A stretch of 12,090 nucleotides of DNA from an uncultured Verrucomicrobiota bacterium (GCA_937894935.1 CALAYC010000045.1:1-12090); one strand, 5' to 3'. Numbered from the stretch's first letter, positions 1 through 7,035 are shown. Notes: generated by a model not told the origin, from the sequence alone. Numbers and translations: made by a program.

Positions 1-1902
1 CGCGATGCTGCGACCTTTCGCAGCGCGCCCCATATCGGGAATTTCATGCACACGCTCGACATAAACGCGACCGGTGTTCGTGAAGAACATCAGATAATCG
101 TGCGTGCTCGCGGTAAAGAGATGTTCGACGAAATCTTTGTCCTGCTCGCCTTCACCTTCGCGCGTCGTCATGCCAATGACGCCTTTGCCGCCGCGCCGTT
201 GCGCGCGGTATTGGCTGACGTTTGTGCGTTTAATCAGACCATTATGCGTGAGCGTGATGATGACGCCTTCGTTCGCAATGAGGTCTTCGATGGCAATTTC
301 GCCTTCGTCCGGAACAATTTCGGTTTTGCGCGGCGTGGCGTGCTTTTCCTTGATGGCCTGGAGTTCGGCCTTGATGATCGCCATCACGCGCGATTCCTTC
401 GCCAGAATGTCGAGCAGGTCTTTGATGACTTCGAGCAAGGCTTTGTATTCCTGGTCAATCTTGTCGATTTCCAGGCCGGTCAATTGATACAACCGTAAAT
501 CAAGAATCGCATCCACCTGCCGTTCGGTGAGCGCATAACGACCACTCTGCAACCGGCTTTCCTGCCGAATCAACACGCCCCATTTCTCCACCTGTTCACG
601 CGACCACTCAAAAGCCAGTAATCGAATCCGCGCTTCATCGCGCGTTTTGCTGGAACGGATGATGTGGATGAATTCATCGAGGTTCGACAGCGCGATGATA
701 TAACCTTCGAGCAGTTCCGCGCGTTCCTCGGCTTTCTTGAGTTCGTAGCGCGTGCGGCGCAACACAACTTCGCGCCGATGCTCGATGTAACACTGAATGA
801 TTTCCTTGAGATTCAGTGTTTTGGGCCGGCCATGATCGATCGCCAGCGAATTGACGCTGAACGAAATCTCGAGCTGCGTGTGCTTGAACAGATTCGCGAT
901 GACAACCTTCGGTACGGCTTCGCGTTTGAGTTCGATGACGATGCGGCAATGCTCGTCCGATTCGTTGCGCATCGCGGAAATTTCCGTGATGACTTTCTCG
1001 TTAACCAGATTGGCGATCTGTTCTTCGAGCGCGGCGCGATTGACGTTGAACGGAATCTCCGTGATGACGAGCTGTTCGCGATTGCCTTTTAATTCTTCAA
1101 CCCCGATGCGACCGCGCAACTTCACGCTGCCTTTGCCGGTCGTGAAATAATTCTTGATGCCTTCGATGCCGCAGATGATGCCGCCGGTCGGGAAATCCGG
1201 ACCTTTGATGTGCTTCATCAACTCCGGAATGGTGATGTTTGGATTATCAATTTGCGCGCAGACCGCATCAATAACTTCACCCAGATTATGCGGCGGCATG
1301 TTCGTCGCCATGCCCACGGCGATACCGGTGCCGCCATTGACCAACAGATTGGGAAATGCCGCGGGAAAAACGGTCGGTTCGGTGAGGCGCTCATCGTAGT
1401 TCGGGACAAAGTCCACCGTGTCTTTGTCCATGTCCGTCATCAGTGCCGCGCCGAGATGCGTCAAGCGCGCTTCGGTATAACGCATCGCCGCCGGCGGATC
1501 GTTTTCGACGGAGCCGAAGTTTCCTTTGCCGTCCACGAGCTTTTCACGCATCGCCCACGGTTGCGCCATGTGAACGAGCGTCGGATAAATCACCGCTTCG
1601 CCGTGCGGGTGATAGTTACCGGAAGTGTCACCGCAAATTTTCGCGCATTTGATGTGCTTGCGTCCCGGAAACAACGACAGATTTTCCATCGCGTAAAGGA
1701 TGCGGCGTTGCGATGGTTTCAAGCCGTCGCGCACGTCGGGCAAAGCGCGCGAAATGATCACCGACATTGAGTAATCGAGGAACGAATTCTTAATCTCGTC
1801 GGCGACGTTGATCTTCTGGATTTTTTCGCCCTGCGAATACGCGCCACCGGGTTGCGGCGGGGTGGAATCCTGCGGCTGATTGGAGTCAGTATCGTCTGGC
1901 AT
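1..1902 (-). CDS. gyrA: DNA gyrase subunit A (3' end beyond the left edge)
   Basis: Breaking-rejoining subunit of gyrase, the ATP-dependent enzyme that introduces negative supercoils; it acts with GyrB as A2B2. The frame is open from an ATG at 1902 down to base 1, giving 634 residues without a stop. Residues 1-30 are a Pro/Gln-rich extension about 20 residues longer than in E. coli. The winged-helix catalytic core follows (VRDGLKPSQRRILYAM at 57-72), with the DNA-cleaving tyrosine at Tyr142 in AAMRYTEARL. The coiled-coil tower is roughly 370-510. The C-terminal wrapping domain begins near 530 and carries a canonical GyrA box, QRRGGKG, at 568-574 (bases 181-201), which marks it as gyrase rather than topoisomerase IV. 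Residues equivalent to E. coli Ser83 and Asp87 are Ala103 and Pro107. There is no Shine-Dalgarno before the ATG. The gene lies 15 nt after vapC, last in the gyrB-phd-vapC-gyrA series. Identity is secure. Confidence 0.97.
   Translation of the reverse strand, partial: MPDDTDSNQPQDSTPPQPGGAYSQGEKIQKINVADEIKNSFLDYSMSVIISRALPDVRDGLKPSQRRILYAMENLSLFPGRKHIKCAKICGDTSGNYHPHGEAVIYPTLVHMAQPWAMREKLVDGKGNFGSVENDPPAAMRYTEARLTHLGAALMTDMDKDTVDFVPNYDERLTEPTVFPAAFPNLLVNGGTGIAVGMATNMPPHNLGEVIDAVCAQIDNPNITIPELMKHIKGPDFPTGGIICGIEGIKNYFTTGKGSVKLRGRIGVEELKGNREQLVITEIPFNVNRAALEEQIANLVNEKVITEISAMRNESDEHCRIVIELKREAVPKVVIANLFKHTQLEISFSVNSLAIDHGRPKTLNLKEIIQCYIEHRREVVLRRTRYELKKAEERAELLEGYIIALSNLDEFIHIIRSSKTRDEARIRLLAFEWSREQVEKWGVLIRQESRLQSGRYALTERQVDAILDLRLYQLTGLEIDKIDQEYKALLEVIKDLLDILAKESRVMAIIKAELQAIKEKHATPRKTEIVPDEGEIAIEDLIANEGVIITLTHNGLIKRTNVSQYRAQRRGGKGVIGMTTREGEGEQDKDFVEHLFTASTHDYLMFFTNTGRVYVERVHEIPDMGRAAKGRSIA
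1582..1596 (-). other. GyrA quinolone-resistance-determining positions (Ala103, Pro107)
   Basis: Counting back from the catalytic Tyr142 with the E. coli spacing (Tyr122 minus 39 and minus 35) places Ala103 at the Ser83 position and Pro107 at the Asp87 position, within HPHGEAVIYPTL. In well-studied gyrases this Ser and acidic residue anchor the water-metal bridge to fluoroquinolones. The surrounding residues align without gaps, so the assignment of positions is firm. The effect on drug response is inferred. Confidence 0.85.
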
Positions 1903-1945
1903 GATTGATTAAATAAATTATTTAGCCGGCTCGTTTTCAGCCGGC
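1903..1945 (-). terminator. Hairpin with AT-rich tail at the vapC-gyrA junction; possible terminator or attenuator
   Basis: On the minus strand, a perfect 7-bp stem (GCCGGCT at 1945-1939 pairing with AGCCGGC at 1931-1925) encloses a 7-nt loop and is followed directly by the AT-rich run TAAATAATTTATTT. The stem covers the last codons of vapC and the tail holds its stop codon; gyrA starts 22 nt after the stem. The layout resembles an intrinsic terminator, but the T-run is interrupted. It may instead be a weak attenuator, an RNA-processing signal or chance. Confidence 0.35.
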
Positions 1946-2361
1946 GGAAAAACTGTAATTCCCAGCAACTTCGCTGCGTCCCGCATTCGCCCATCCGTTG
2001 TCACGAGCGGAAAATCCTGGCACAAATCCGCCGTCGCCAGATGAATCGCGTCCAACGTGCGCAACGGCACTTTAGGATGACATTGCTCCAGCGAATGCCG
2101 CGCTTTGCGCAGCACAATCGAATGCAACGGCTCGATGCGAATTTCTCCCGCTTCAATCCGTGCGCCCAATTCCTTCCAGGCGAGCTGTCGATCTGCCCCA
2201 GATATTTTCCCGGCGCGCTCGCGGGCGAGCAACGCCGAGAAAACTTCGGTCTGGGCCAATTCAGATGTCACCAGCGGCTGCCCTTCCAGCGCGCGAACGA
2301 AAAATTCGCTGTCAGGTTCTGCCACCAGCAACTTCACGATGATGCAGGAATCCAGATACAT
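1918..2361 (-). CDS. vapC: PIN-domain toxin, VapC type
   Basis: Predicted type II toxin: a PIN-domain, Mg-dependent endoribonuclease that cuts cellular RNA (tRNA or rRNA in studied members) when not bound by its antitoxin. At 147 residues it has normal VapC length. The acidic site is visible: Asp4 in MYLDSCIIVK, Glu39 in SELAQTEVFSAL, Asp104 in RTLDAIHLATA and Asp123 in LVTTDGRMRDAA. The ATG at 2361 lies 3 nt after the stop of the Phd-type antitoxin, so the two are probably translationally coupled. The gene ends 15 nt before gyrA, and its last codons form a GC-rich hairpin. All four acidic residues are present with no frameshift, so it looks functional. The RNA target cannot be read from the sequence. 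Confidence 0.92.
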   Translation of the reverse strand: MYLDSCIIVKLLVAEPDSEFFVRALEGQPLVTSELAQTEVFSALLARERAGKISGADRQLAWKELGARIEAGEIRIEPLHSIVLRKARHSLEQCHPKVPLRTLDAIHLATADLCQDFPLVTTDGRMRDAAKLLGITVFPPAENEPAK

Positions 2362-2364
2362 GTA

Positions 2365-2727
2365 TTACCAGCCCCGCCCATCGCGATCTTCGCGGATGAG
2401 TTCCTCCGCCGTCTGCCCACCGCGCCACGGCGGCATCTTTTTCAGGTGCTCCCATGTTCCGGTGAACACCTTGCGCCGTTCGCGTTTTGTCACGGGCGAC
2501 AATACGGCTTTGGGTACGCCATCCGACGTGATCGTTACTTCCTGCCCGCCGGCAACCAGTTCAAGCAGCGCCGAAAGCTTGGCTTTGGCAGCACGCACCG
2601 GAATTGATAAGCCCACTCCCGGTAAAGCCACCGCTTCGCGCAAAGCAGTCGCGCCCTTCGTTTCCGCCTCAGGTTTCAAAGGCGGTAACTTTTCCTTGGA
2701 GAGGGACTTTTTCTTTTCCGCTTTCAT
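2365..2727 (-). CDS. Phd/YefM-family antitoxin with lysine-rich N-terminal extension
   Basis: Predicted antitoxin for the VapC toxin 3 nt downstream: it would bind and block the toxin and repress the pair's promoter. The Phd-like DNA-binding fold spans roughly residues 40-80 (SIPVRAAKAKLSALLELVAGGQEVTITSDGVPKAVLSPV, split here as SIPVRAAKAKLSALL and GGQEVTITSDGVPKAVLSPV). The C-terminal tail WRGGQTAEELIREDRDGRGW resembles toxin-wrapping tails of the family. The first 40 residues are an unusual Lys/Glu-rich stretch (KAEKKKSLSKEK). I chose the ATG at 2727 (120 residues). A TTG at 2763 in the same frame would add 12 residues, but it coincides with the -35 hexamer and the added codons lie across the operator palindrome. 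The pairing of a Phd-type antitoxin with a VapC-type toxin is a known combination. Confidence 0.88.
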   Translation of the reverse strand: MKAEKKKSLSKEKLPPLKPEAETKGATALREAVALPGVGLSIPVRAAKAKLSALLELVAGGQEVTITSDGVPKAVLSPVTKRERRKVFTGTWEHLKKMPPWRGGQTAEELIREDRDGRGW

Positions 2728-2733
2728 GCTGCT

Positions 2734-2757
2734 AATGTAGTCTCGCGTGACTACATT
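2734..2757. promoter_or_regulatory. Palindromic operator of the toxin-antitoxin pair
   Basis: AATGTAGTC (2734-2742) and GACTACATT (2749-2757) are perfect reverse complements, separated by TCGCGT whose central CGCG is itself palindromic. The repeat fills the spacer and the -10 hexamer of the predicted promoter, the place expected for antitoxin or toxin-antitoxin binding in autoregulation. Repression by this pair is inferred from the family. Confidence 0.65.
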
Positions 2758-2763
2758 CGTCAA
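2734..2763 (-). promoter_or_regulatory. Promoter of the toxin-antitoxin pair
   Basis: On the minus strand TTGACG (2763-2758; five of six bases match the sigma-70 -35 consensus) is followed after 18 nt by TACATT (2739-2734; four of six match -10). Transcription would start about 7 nt further on, at or next to the A of the antitoxin ATG at 2727, implying a leaderless message. The promoter lies wholly in the 44 nt between the gyrB stop and that ATG. Confidence 0.5.
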
Positions 2764-2771
2764 GTCTTTCT

Positions 2772-5291
2772 CTACACATCCAAGTTCCTTACGTTCAATG
2801 CATTGTCCTCAATGAACTGGCGGCGTGGCTCGACTTCGTCGCCCATCAATTTCACAAACATTTCCTCCGCTTCAACGGCATCGGTCAGATCAATCCGCAG
2901 GAGCTTGCGCTTGGCCGGATTCATTGTGGTCTCAAAAAGTTCCTTGGCATCCATTTCGCCGAGACCTTTGAAGCGATACATCTGAATGCCTTTCTTTCCG
3001 ACGGCTTTTACACCTGAAAGAATTTCCGGAATGGAGAACAACGGTGTGACTGTAGCGCGCTCGCCTTCGCCTTCGATCAATTCGAACAACGGTTTGTCCT
3101 GCGCGGCGTAATGCTCGATGTTCAATCCCTTCTTGCTCAATTTTCCGAGCAGGTCGGCGATGGCTTTGCTTTCGAGATGGAGATCGGAAATTTTAGCGCG
3201 ACGTGTCGGGCCATCTTTTCGGCGTTCTACTTCTGTGTCCCCACCGAACAGATCGCTGTTCGCGTTTTTGAACGCTTCCAGTTCCTGGTTCGTGACGAAG
3301 TAGTGAACGGTTTCGTCATTGCCTTCGCGCACCTTGACCATGAATTGCGGCAACGTTCCATCCGCGGCGCGCTTCTCCACGTAATTCGCAAAATCGCCTC
3401 CTTGCCGGCGAATATAAACTGCGTGTTTGTCGAGTGACTCCAGCAACGTGAGAATTTCTTCCAGTTGCTTGGGATTGAATTCCTTTCCGTCCGCGAGATT
3501 TTTCAACCGCACTTCCTCGACGCCGTTCTGGAGCAAAATCCGATTCAGCTCCGCATCATCGTCGATGTAGTCGGTCTTCTTTTTGCGCGTGATGCTGTAA
3601 AGCGGTGGTTGTGCGATATACACGTAACCCTGCTTCACGAGTTGCGGCATCTGGCGATAGAAGAACGTCAGCAACAGCGTGCGGATGTGCGAGCCGTCCA
3701 CGTCCGCGTCGGTCATGATGATGATTTTGTGATAGCGCAACTTTTCAATGTTGAACGCGCCTTCACCTTCACCATCACCGATGCCCGTACCGATGGCGGT
3801 GATCATCGTGCGGATTTCATTATTCTGAAGCACTTTGTCGAGACGCGCTTTCTCCACGTTGATGAGCTTGCCGCGAATCGGGAGAATCGCTTGAAATTTC
3901 CGGTCGCGACCTTGCTTCGCAGAGCCACCGGCGGAGTCACCTTCGACGATATACAACTCTGTGTTCTCCGGATTGCGATCGGAGCAATCCGCGAGTTTAC
4001 CGGGCAATCCGCCACCGGTGAGTGCGGATTTGCGAACTGCTTCACGCGCTTTACGCGCCGCTTCGCGTGCGCGGGCCGCGTTGAGACCTTTTTCGATGAT
4101 GCGTTTTGCAACCGGTGGATTTGCATCGAAATAATTCATCAACCCTTCATAGCAAACGGAGCCGACGATGCTTTCCACTTCGGATGAAATGAGTTTCACC
4201 TTGGTTTGCGATTCAAACTTCGGGTCACTGTGTTTCACCGAGATGACCGCGGTCAAACCTTCGCGCACGTCGTCGCCGGTAATCTGCGGGTCTTTCTCTT
4301 TCAGCAGGTTGTTGGTCTTCGCGTATTGATTGATGGCGCGGGTCAATGCGCTGCGAAAACCGGAGAGATGCGTGCCGCCGTCCGGATTGTGAATCGTGTT
4401 TGTGTAACAGAGCACCTGGTCATTGTAGCTGTCGTTGTATTGCATGACCGCTTCGACATGCACTTCGACCTTCTTGTCGGGAGTTTCGACTATCTGTTCT
4501 TTGCGGAAGCTGATGGTTTTGGGATGCAGCGGCTCTTTGTTTTTGTTGAGCTGCTTTACGAATTCATCCACGCCGTCTTTATAATAAAATCGTTCTGTCC
4601 CATGCCCGCTGTTCCGTTCGTCGGTAAAAAGAATTTCCAGACCGGAATTCAGAAACGCCAGTTCGCGCAAGCGTTGCGCAATACGATCGGCCTTGAACTC
4701 GGTCGTCTCGCGGAAAATTTCCGGATCGGGTTTGAACGTAATGAGCGTGCCTGTGCCGGTAGCTTTGCCGATGACTTCAAGTTTCTTGGTCGTCTTGCCA
4801 CGCTCAAATTCCATGTGATGCACCTGACCGTCGCGCGAGACTTCCACTTCAAACCATTCGGAAACGGCATTCACACATTTGGCGCCGACACCGTGCGTGC
4901 CGCCGGAAAATTTATAACCACCCTGGCCGTATTTGCCGCCGGAGTGCAACGTCGTGAGCACCATTTCCACGCCGGGAATTTTATACTGCGGATGAATGTC
5001 CACCGGAATGCCGCGACCGTTGTCGCGAATGGAAATCGATCCATCCACGTGAATGGTGACTTCGATTTTGGTGCAATGGCCGGCGAGATGTTCGTCCACG
5101 GAATTATCGAGCACCTCGCTCACGCAGTGATGCAAGGCGCGTTCGTCTGTGCCGCCGATGTACATACCGGGCTTCTTGCGGACGGCTTCAAGACCTTCGA
5201 GTTTTCCGAGTTGCGCAGACCCGTAATCGGACTTCACTGACGTGCTTTGCGCAGCTTTAGTTTCGGCGGACACTTCGCTCTCAATGGACAT
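2772..5291 (-). CDS. gyrB: DNA gyrase subunit B
   Basis: ATPase subunit of gyrase, 839 residues. The N-terminal GHKL ATPase domain shows the catalytic Glu59 and Mg-binding Asn63 in SEVLDNSVDE, Asp90 in DNGRGIP, and the lid glycines in SGGTHGVGAKCVN (129-141). The transducer domain has QTKVKL at 362-367. The TOPRIM metal site is complete: Glu450 in VEGDSAGG and Asp528/Asp530/Asp532 in MTDADVDGSH. The C-terminal signature RFKGLGEMDAKEL is at 773-785. The extra length between TOPRIM and that signature (roughly 570-735) matches the insert of Gram-negative GyrB proteins, which are about 804 residues in E. coli compared with about 640 without it. The ATG at 5291 is supported by AAAGGTG 7 nt upstream. 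It is first in the series gyrB-phd-vapC-gyrA and is transcribed away from the enolase-superfamily gene. Confidence 0.98.
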   Translation of the reverse strand: MSIESEVSAETKAAQSTSVKSDYGSAQLGKLEGLEAVRKKPGMYIGGTDERALHHCVSEVLDNSVDEHLAGHCTKIEVTIHVDGSISIRDNGRGIPVDIHPQYKIPGVEMVLTTLHSGGKYGQGGYKFSGGTHGVGAKCVNAVSEWFEVEVSRDGQVHHMEFERGKTTKKLEVIGKATGTGTLITFKPDPEIFRETTEFKADRIAQRLRELAFLNSGLEILFTDERNSGHGTERFYYKDGVDEFVKQLNKNKEPLHPKTISFRKEQIVETPDKKVEVHVEAVMQYNDSYNDQVLCYTNTIHNPDGGTHLSGFRSALTRAINQYAKTNNLLKEKDPQITGDDVREGLTAVISVKHSDPKFESQTKVKLISSEVESIVGSVCYEGLMNYFDANPPVAKRIIEKGLNAARAREAARKAREAVRKSALTGGGLPGKLADCSDRNPENTELYIVEGDSAGGSAKQGRDRKFQAILPIRGKLINVEKARLDKVLQNNEIRTMITAIGTGIGDGEGEGAFNIEKLRYHKIIIMTDADVDGSHIRTLLLTFFYRQMPQLVKQGYVYIAQPPLYSITRKKKTDYIDDDAELNRILLQNGVEEVRLKNLADGKEFNPKQLEEILTLLESLDKHAVYIRRQGGDFANYVEKRAADGTLPQFMVKVREGNDETVHYFVTNQELEAFKNANSDLFGGDTEVERRKDGPTRRAKISDLHLESKAIADLLGKLSKKGLNIEHYAAQDKPLFELIEGEGERATVTPLFSIPEILSGVKAVGKKGIQMYRFKGLGEMDAKELFETTMNPAKRKLLRIDLTDAVEAEEMFVKLMGDEVEPRRQFIEDNALNVRNLDV

Positions 5292-5298
5292 AAGAATT

Positions 5299-5305
5299 CA
5301 CCTTT
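5299..5305 (-). promoter_or_regulatory. Ribosome binding site of gyrB
   Basis: AAAGGTG on the minus strand stands 7 nt before the gyrB ATG. It is the only convincing Shine-Dalgarno sequence before any gene in the window and fixes the gyrB start. Confidence 0.7.
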
Positions 5306-5410
5306 GTCAGCAGGGATGTTGGGGCGCTGACAGGCTCGCCAGAATAGTAGAAATTTGACCGCCTACGCACAATGTAATTTTCGGCTTTTTTCAGTCGGAA
5401 AACACAATTA

Positions 5411-5536
5411 GTAGGGGCGGTTTAGAAACCGCAGCCAAACCGGTTGTAGGGCGGCGATTTGACGCGAAACCCGCTTATTAAGCGCTCCCGAGGCGGCGTA
5501 ACAAGCCGGGTTTTCTGGACGTAAAAGCGGTTTCGC
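5411..5536. repeat. Cluster of overlapping inverted repeats
   Basis: Perfect palindromes GCGGTTTAGAAACCGC (5417-5432), AACCGGTT (5438-5445) and CGCTTATTAAGCG (5472-5484) lie close together. The segment 5464-5476 can pair either with 5503-5513 (AAGCCGGGTTT) or with 5525-5536 (AAGCGGTTTCGC), each with one unpaired base, so two folds compete for one arm. GTAGGGGCGG (5411-5420) is loosely repeated as GTAGGGCGG at 5446-5454. This could be a REP-like dispersed element or a structured leader; the sequence alone does not decide. Confidence 0.5.
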
Positions 5537-5708
5537 AGGCGTCTGAATTCAACGAACCGACACGCAAATTTGTCATCGCGAACAGTACTTTTGCGGCGCT
5601 TAATCATCCTCGTTGAACGGTTATGAGTGGTGTTGTGATGCGGAAAATTTTTTCAGTCACTCGGATGCGAAACATTTTGGCTTCACCAGAACTGGAAGGA
5701 TTTACCGA

Positions 5709-5737
5709 TTGCCAGCGTCGCGAGTGCGGAGTAGAAA
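5709..5737 (+). promoter_or_regulatory. Candidate promoter of the enolase/DUF6807/Gfo-Idh cluster
   Basis: TTGCCA (5709-5714, five of six bases as in the -35 consensus), a 17-nt spacer, then TAGAAA (5732-5737, four of six as in the -10 consensus). The start of transcription would fall near 5744, giving a leader of about 58 nt before the GTG at 5802. Spacing is ideal but hexamer matches of this kind also occur by chance. Confidence 0.35.
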
Positions 5738-5801
5738 CAACGCGTTCCCATTTATTCATGAGCCGAATAATCCGTGATAACCACCGTCGATTGAAAATTC
5801 C

Positions 5802-7022
5802 GTGAATCTGTCGCGTCGCCAATTTCTTGAAACCACTGCGGTCGCCGGCGCGGCGATCGCGCTGCCGACTCTCAGTTCCGCCGAAACTGCGCCTCGATCA
5901 CCGCGTATCACGAAAGTTGAAGCGACGCCGCTGATTTATCCGATGGTCGGACGGTTCAAATTTTTTGAAGGTCCGAAAGGACGTCCGTCCGGTCGTCCGG
6001 CGGTGTTGGTGAAAATTACGGCGAGCGACGGAACGGTCGGTTGGGGGCAAAGCGTGCCGATTCCCAAATGGAGTTACGAAACCATCGAATCGGTTTATTA
6101 CACCATCACGCGTTATCTTGCGCCGGAACTGGTTGGTGTTGATCCGTCCGATCACGCAGCGATTGAAACCATTTTAAATAGTAACATCGCGCCGTCGTTT
6201 TCCACCGGCCAACCGATTTGCAAGGCGGGCGTTGATCTCGCGCTCGCGGACCTGAACGGAAAGTTGCGTCATCAGAACATCGCGCAATTCTGGAAACGTA
6301 AAGGTCGCAGCAAGCTCACGCTCAGTTGGACGCTGAATCCGCGCACGCTGGATGAAATCGAGCCGCTGATAGAACAAGGCAAGGCGCGCGGTTACAAACA
6401 TTTCAACGTCAAAGTCGCACCCGATCCGAAGTTCGATGTTGAGATGTGCCGCATCGTTAAACGTCTCGTGCCGGATGGATTTCTTTGGGCGGACGCAAAC
6501 GGTGGATATGACGAAGCGACTGCGCTTGCGGTGATTCCGAAGTTGGCGGAGATCGGCGTGCCGGTAATCGAACAACCATTGCCAGCGAATCATATTACCG
6601 GCTATCAACGCCTCAAAAAACAAGGCGCATTGCCCATCATCATGGATGAAGGCGTTGTGTCATCGGTCGAGTTGGAGGAATTCATCAAGTTGAAATGTCT
6701 CGACGGTGTCGCGATGAAGCCGGCGCGCTGTGGCGGATTGACTGAGGCGCGTCGGCAAGTGGAACGAGTGCTTGATGCCGGCATGATGTTTCTCGGCAGC
6801 GGTTTGACGGATCCGGATGTTTCCCTTTCCGCATCGCTGATTTTGTATGGCGCGTATGACTTGAAATATCCCGCCGCATTGAATGGACCGCAGTTTCTTG
6901 GCGGTTCAATTTTGAAACAACCGTTCAAAGTGGAGCAGGGCGAGCTTGCAGTGCCGACCGGTCCGGGATTAGGCGTAGAAATTGACGAATCGAAGATTGA
7001 TGCGCTGCGAGTCGAAATCTAA
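5802..7022 (+). CDS. Tat-exported enolase-superfamily enzyme (mandelate racemase / muconate lactonizing type)
   Basis: A 406-residue member of the enolase superfamily, whose enzymes abstract a proton next to a carboxylate (racemases, dehydratases, cycloisomerases, epimerases). A Tat signal opens the protein: SRRQFLE at 4-10, then a hydrophobic segment, likely cut near SSA-ET (residue 27). The capping domain is about 35-150 and the barrel follows. Metal ligands are Asp231 (ADANGG), Glu257 (VIEQPLP) and Asp282 (IIMDEG). The acid/base lysine of the last strands is Lys306 in VAMKPARCGGLTEAR. The usual KxK is N-x-K here (Asn202, Lys204). The start is GTG at 5802; an in-frame stop at 5778-5780 and no other start codon leave little choice, and the Tat motif begins at once. 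It is the first of four same-strand genes, 13 nt before the DUF6807 gene. The reaction is not predictable; export is unusual for this superfamily. Confidence 0.88.
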   Translation: MNLSRRQFLETTAVAGAAIALPTLSSAETAPRSPRITKVEATPLIYPMVGRFKFFEGPKGRPSGRPAVLVKITASDGTVGWGQSVPIPKWSYETIESVYYTITRYLAPELVGVDPSDHAAIETILNSNIAPSFSTGQPICKAGVDLALADLNGKLRHQNIAQFWKRKGRSKLTLSWTLNPRTLDEIEPLIEQGKARGYKHFNVKVAPDPKFDVEMCRIVKRLVPDGFLWADANGGYDEATALAVIPKLAEIGVPVIEQPLPANHITGYQRLKKQGALPIIMDEGVVSSVELEEFIKLKCLDGVAMKPARCGGLTEARRQVERVLDAGMMFLGSGLTDPDVSLSASLILYGAYDLKYPAALNGPQFLGGSILKQPFKVEQGELAVPTGPGLGVEIDESKIDALRVEI

Positions 7023-7035
7023 TCCGAACGTTCAA

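Larger units (their letters stand above)
5292..5801. other. Divergent intergenic region between gyrB and the enolase-superfamily gene
   Basis: This 510-nt stretch separates leftward gyrB from the rightward cluster. It contains the gyrB ribosome binding site, a run of palindromes at 5411-5536 and a candidate rightward promoter at 5709-5737. A weak leftward gyrB promoter (TTGTGC, 17 nt, TACTAT, about 55-85 nt before the ATG) can be drawn but matches the consensus poorly. Short open frames here show no recognisable protein. Confidence 0.6.

Noticed and set aside
46..1770. Several plus-strand open frames opposite gyrA
   Set aside because: They are antisense to gyrA, which is continuous over the whole stretch with its catalytic tyrosine and GyrA box; the proteins read as low-complexity shadows.
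1908..1913. A separate gyrA promoter with TTTAAT as -10 directly before the ATG
   Set aside because: The hexamer fits five of six bases, but nothing like a -35 lies 16-19 nt upstream and the sequence is AT-rich, so chance is likely.
3465..5240. Two long open frames on the plus strand opposite gyrB (240 and 344 codons)
   Set aside because: They lie wholly antisense to a complete, motif-rich gyrB, show no recognisable domain, and arise from codon bias in the true gene.
5623..5805. A 60-codon frame ending in a 4-nt overlap (GTGA) with the enolase-type gene
   Set aside because: The overlap would suit a coupled leader peptide, but the product is basic and unrecognisable, has no ribosome binding site, and spans the likely promoter.
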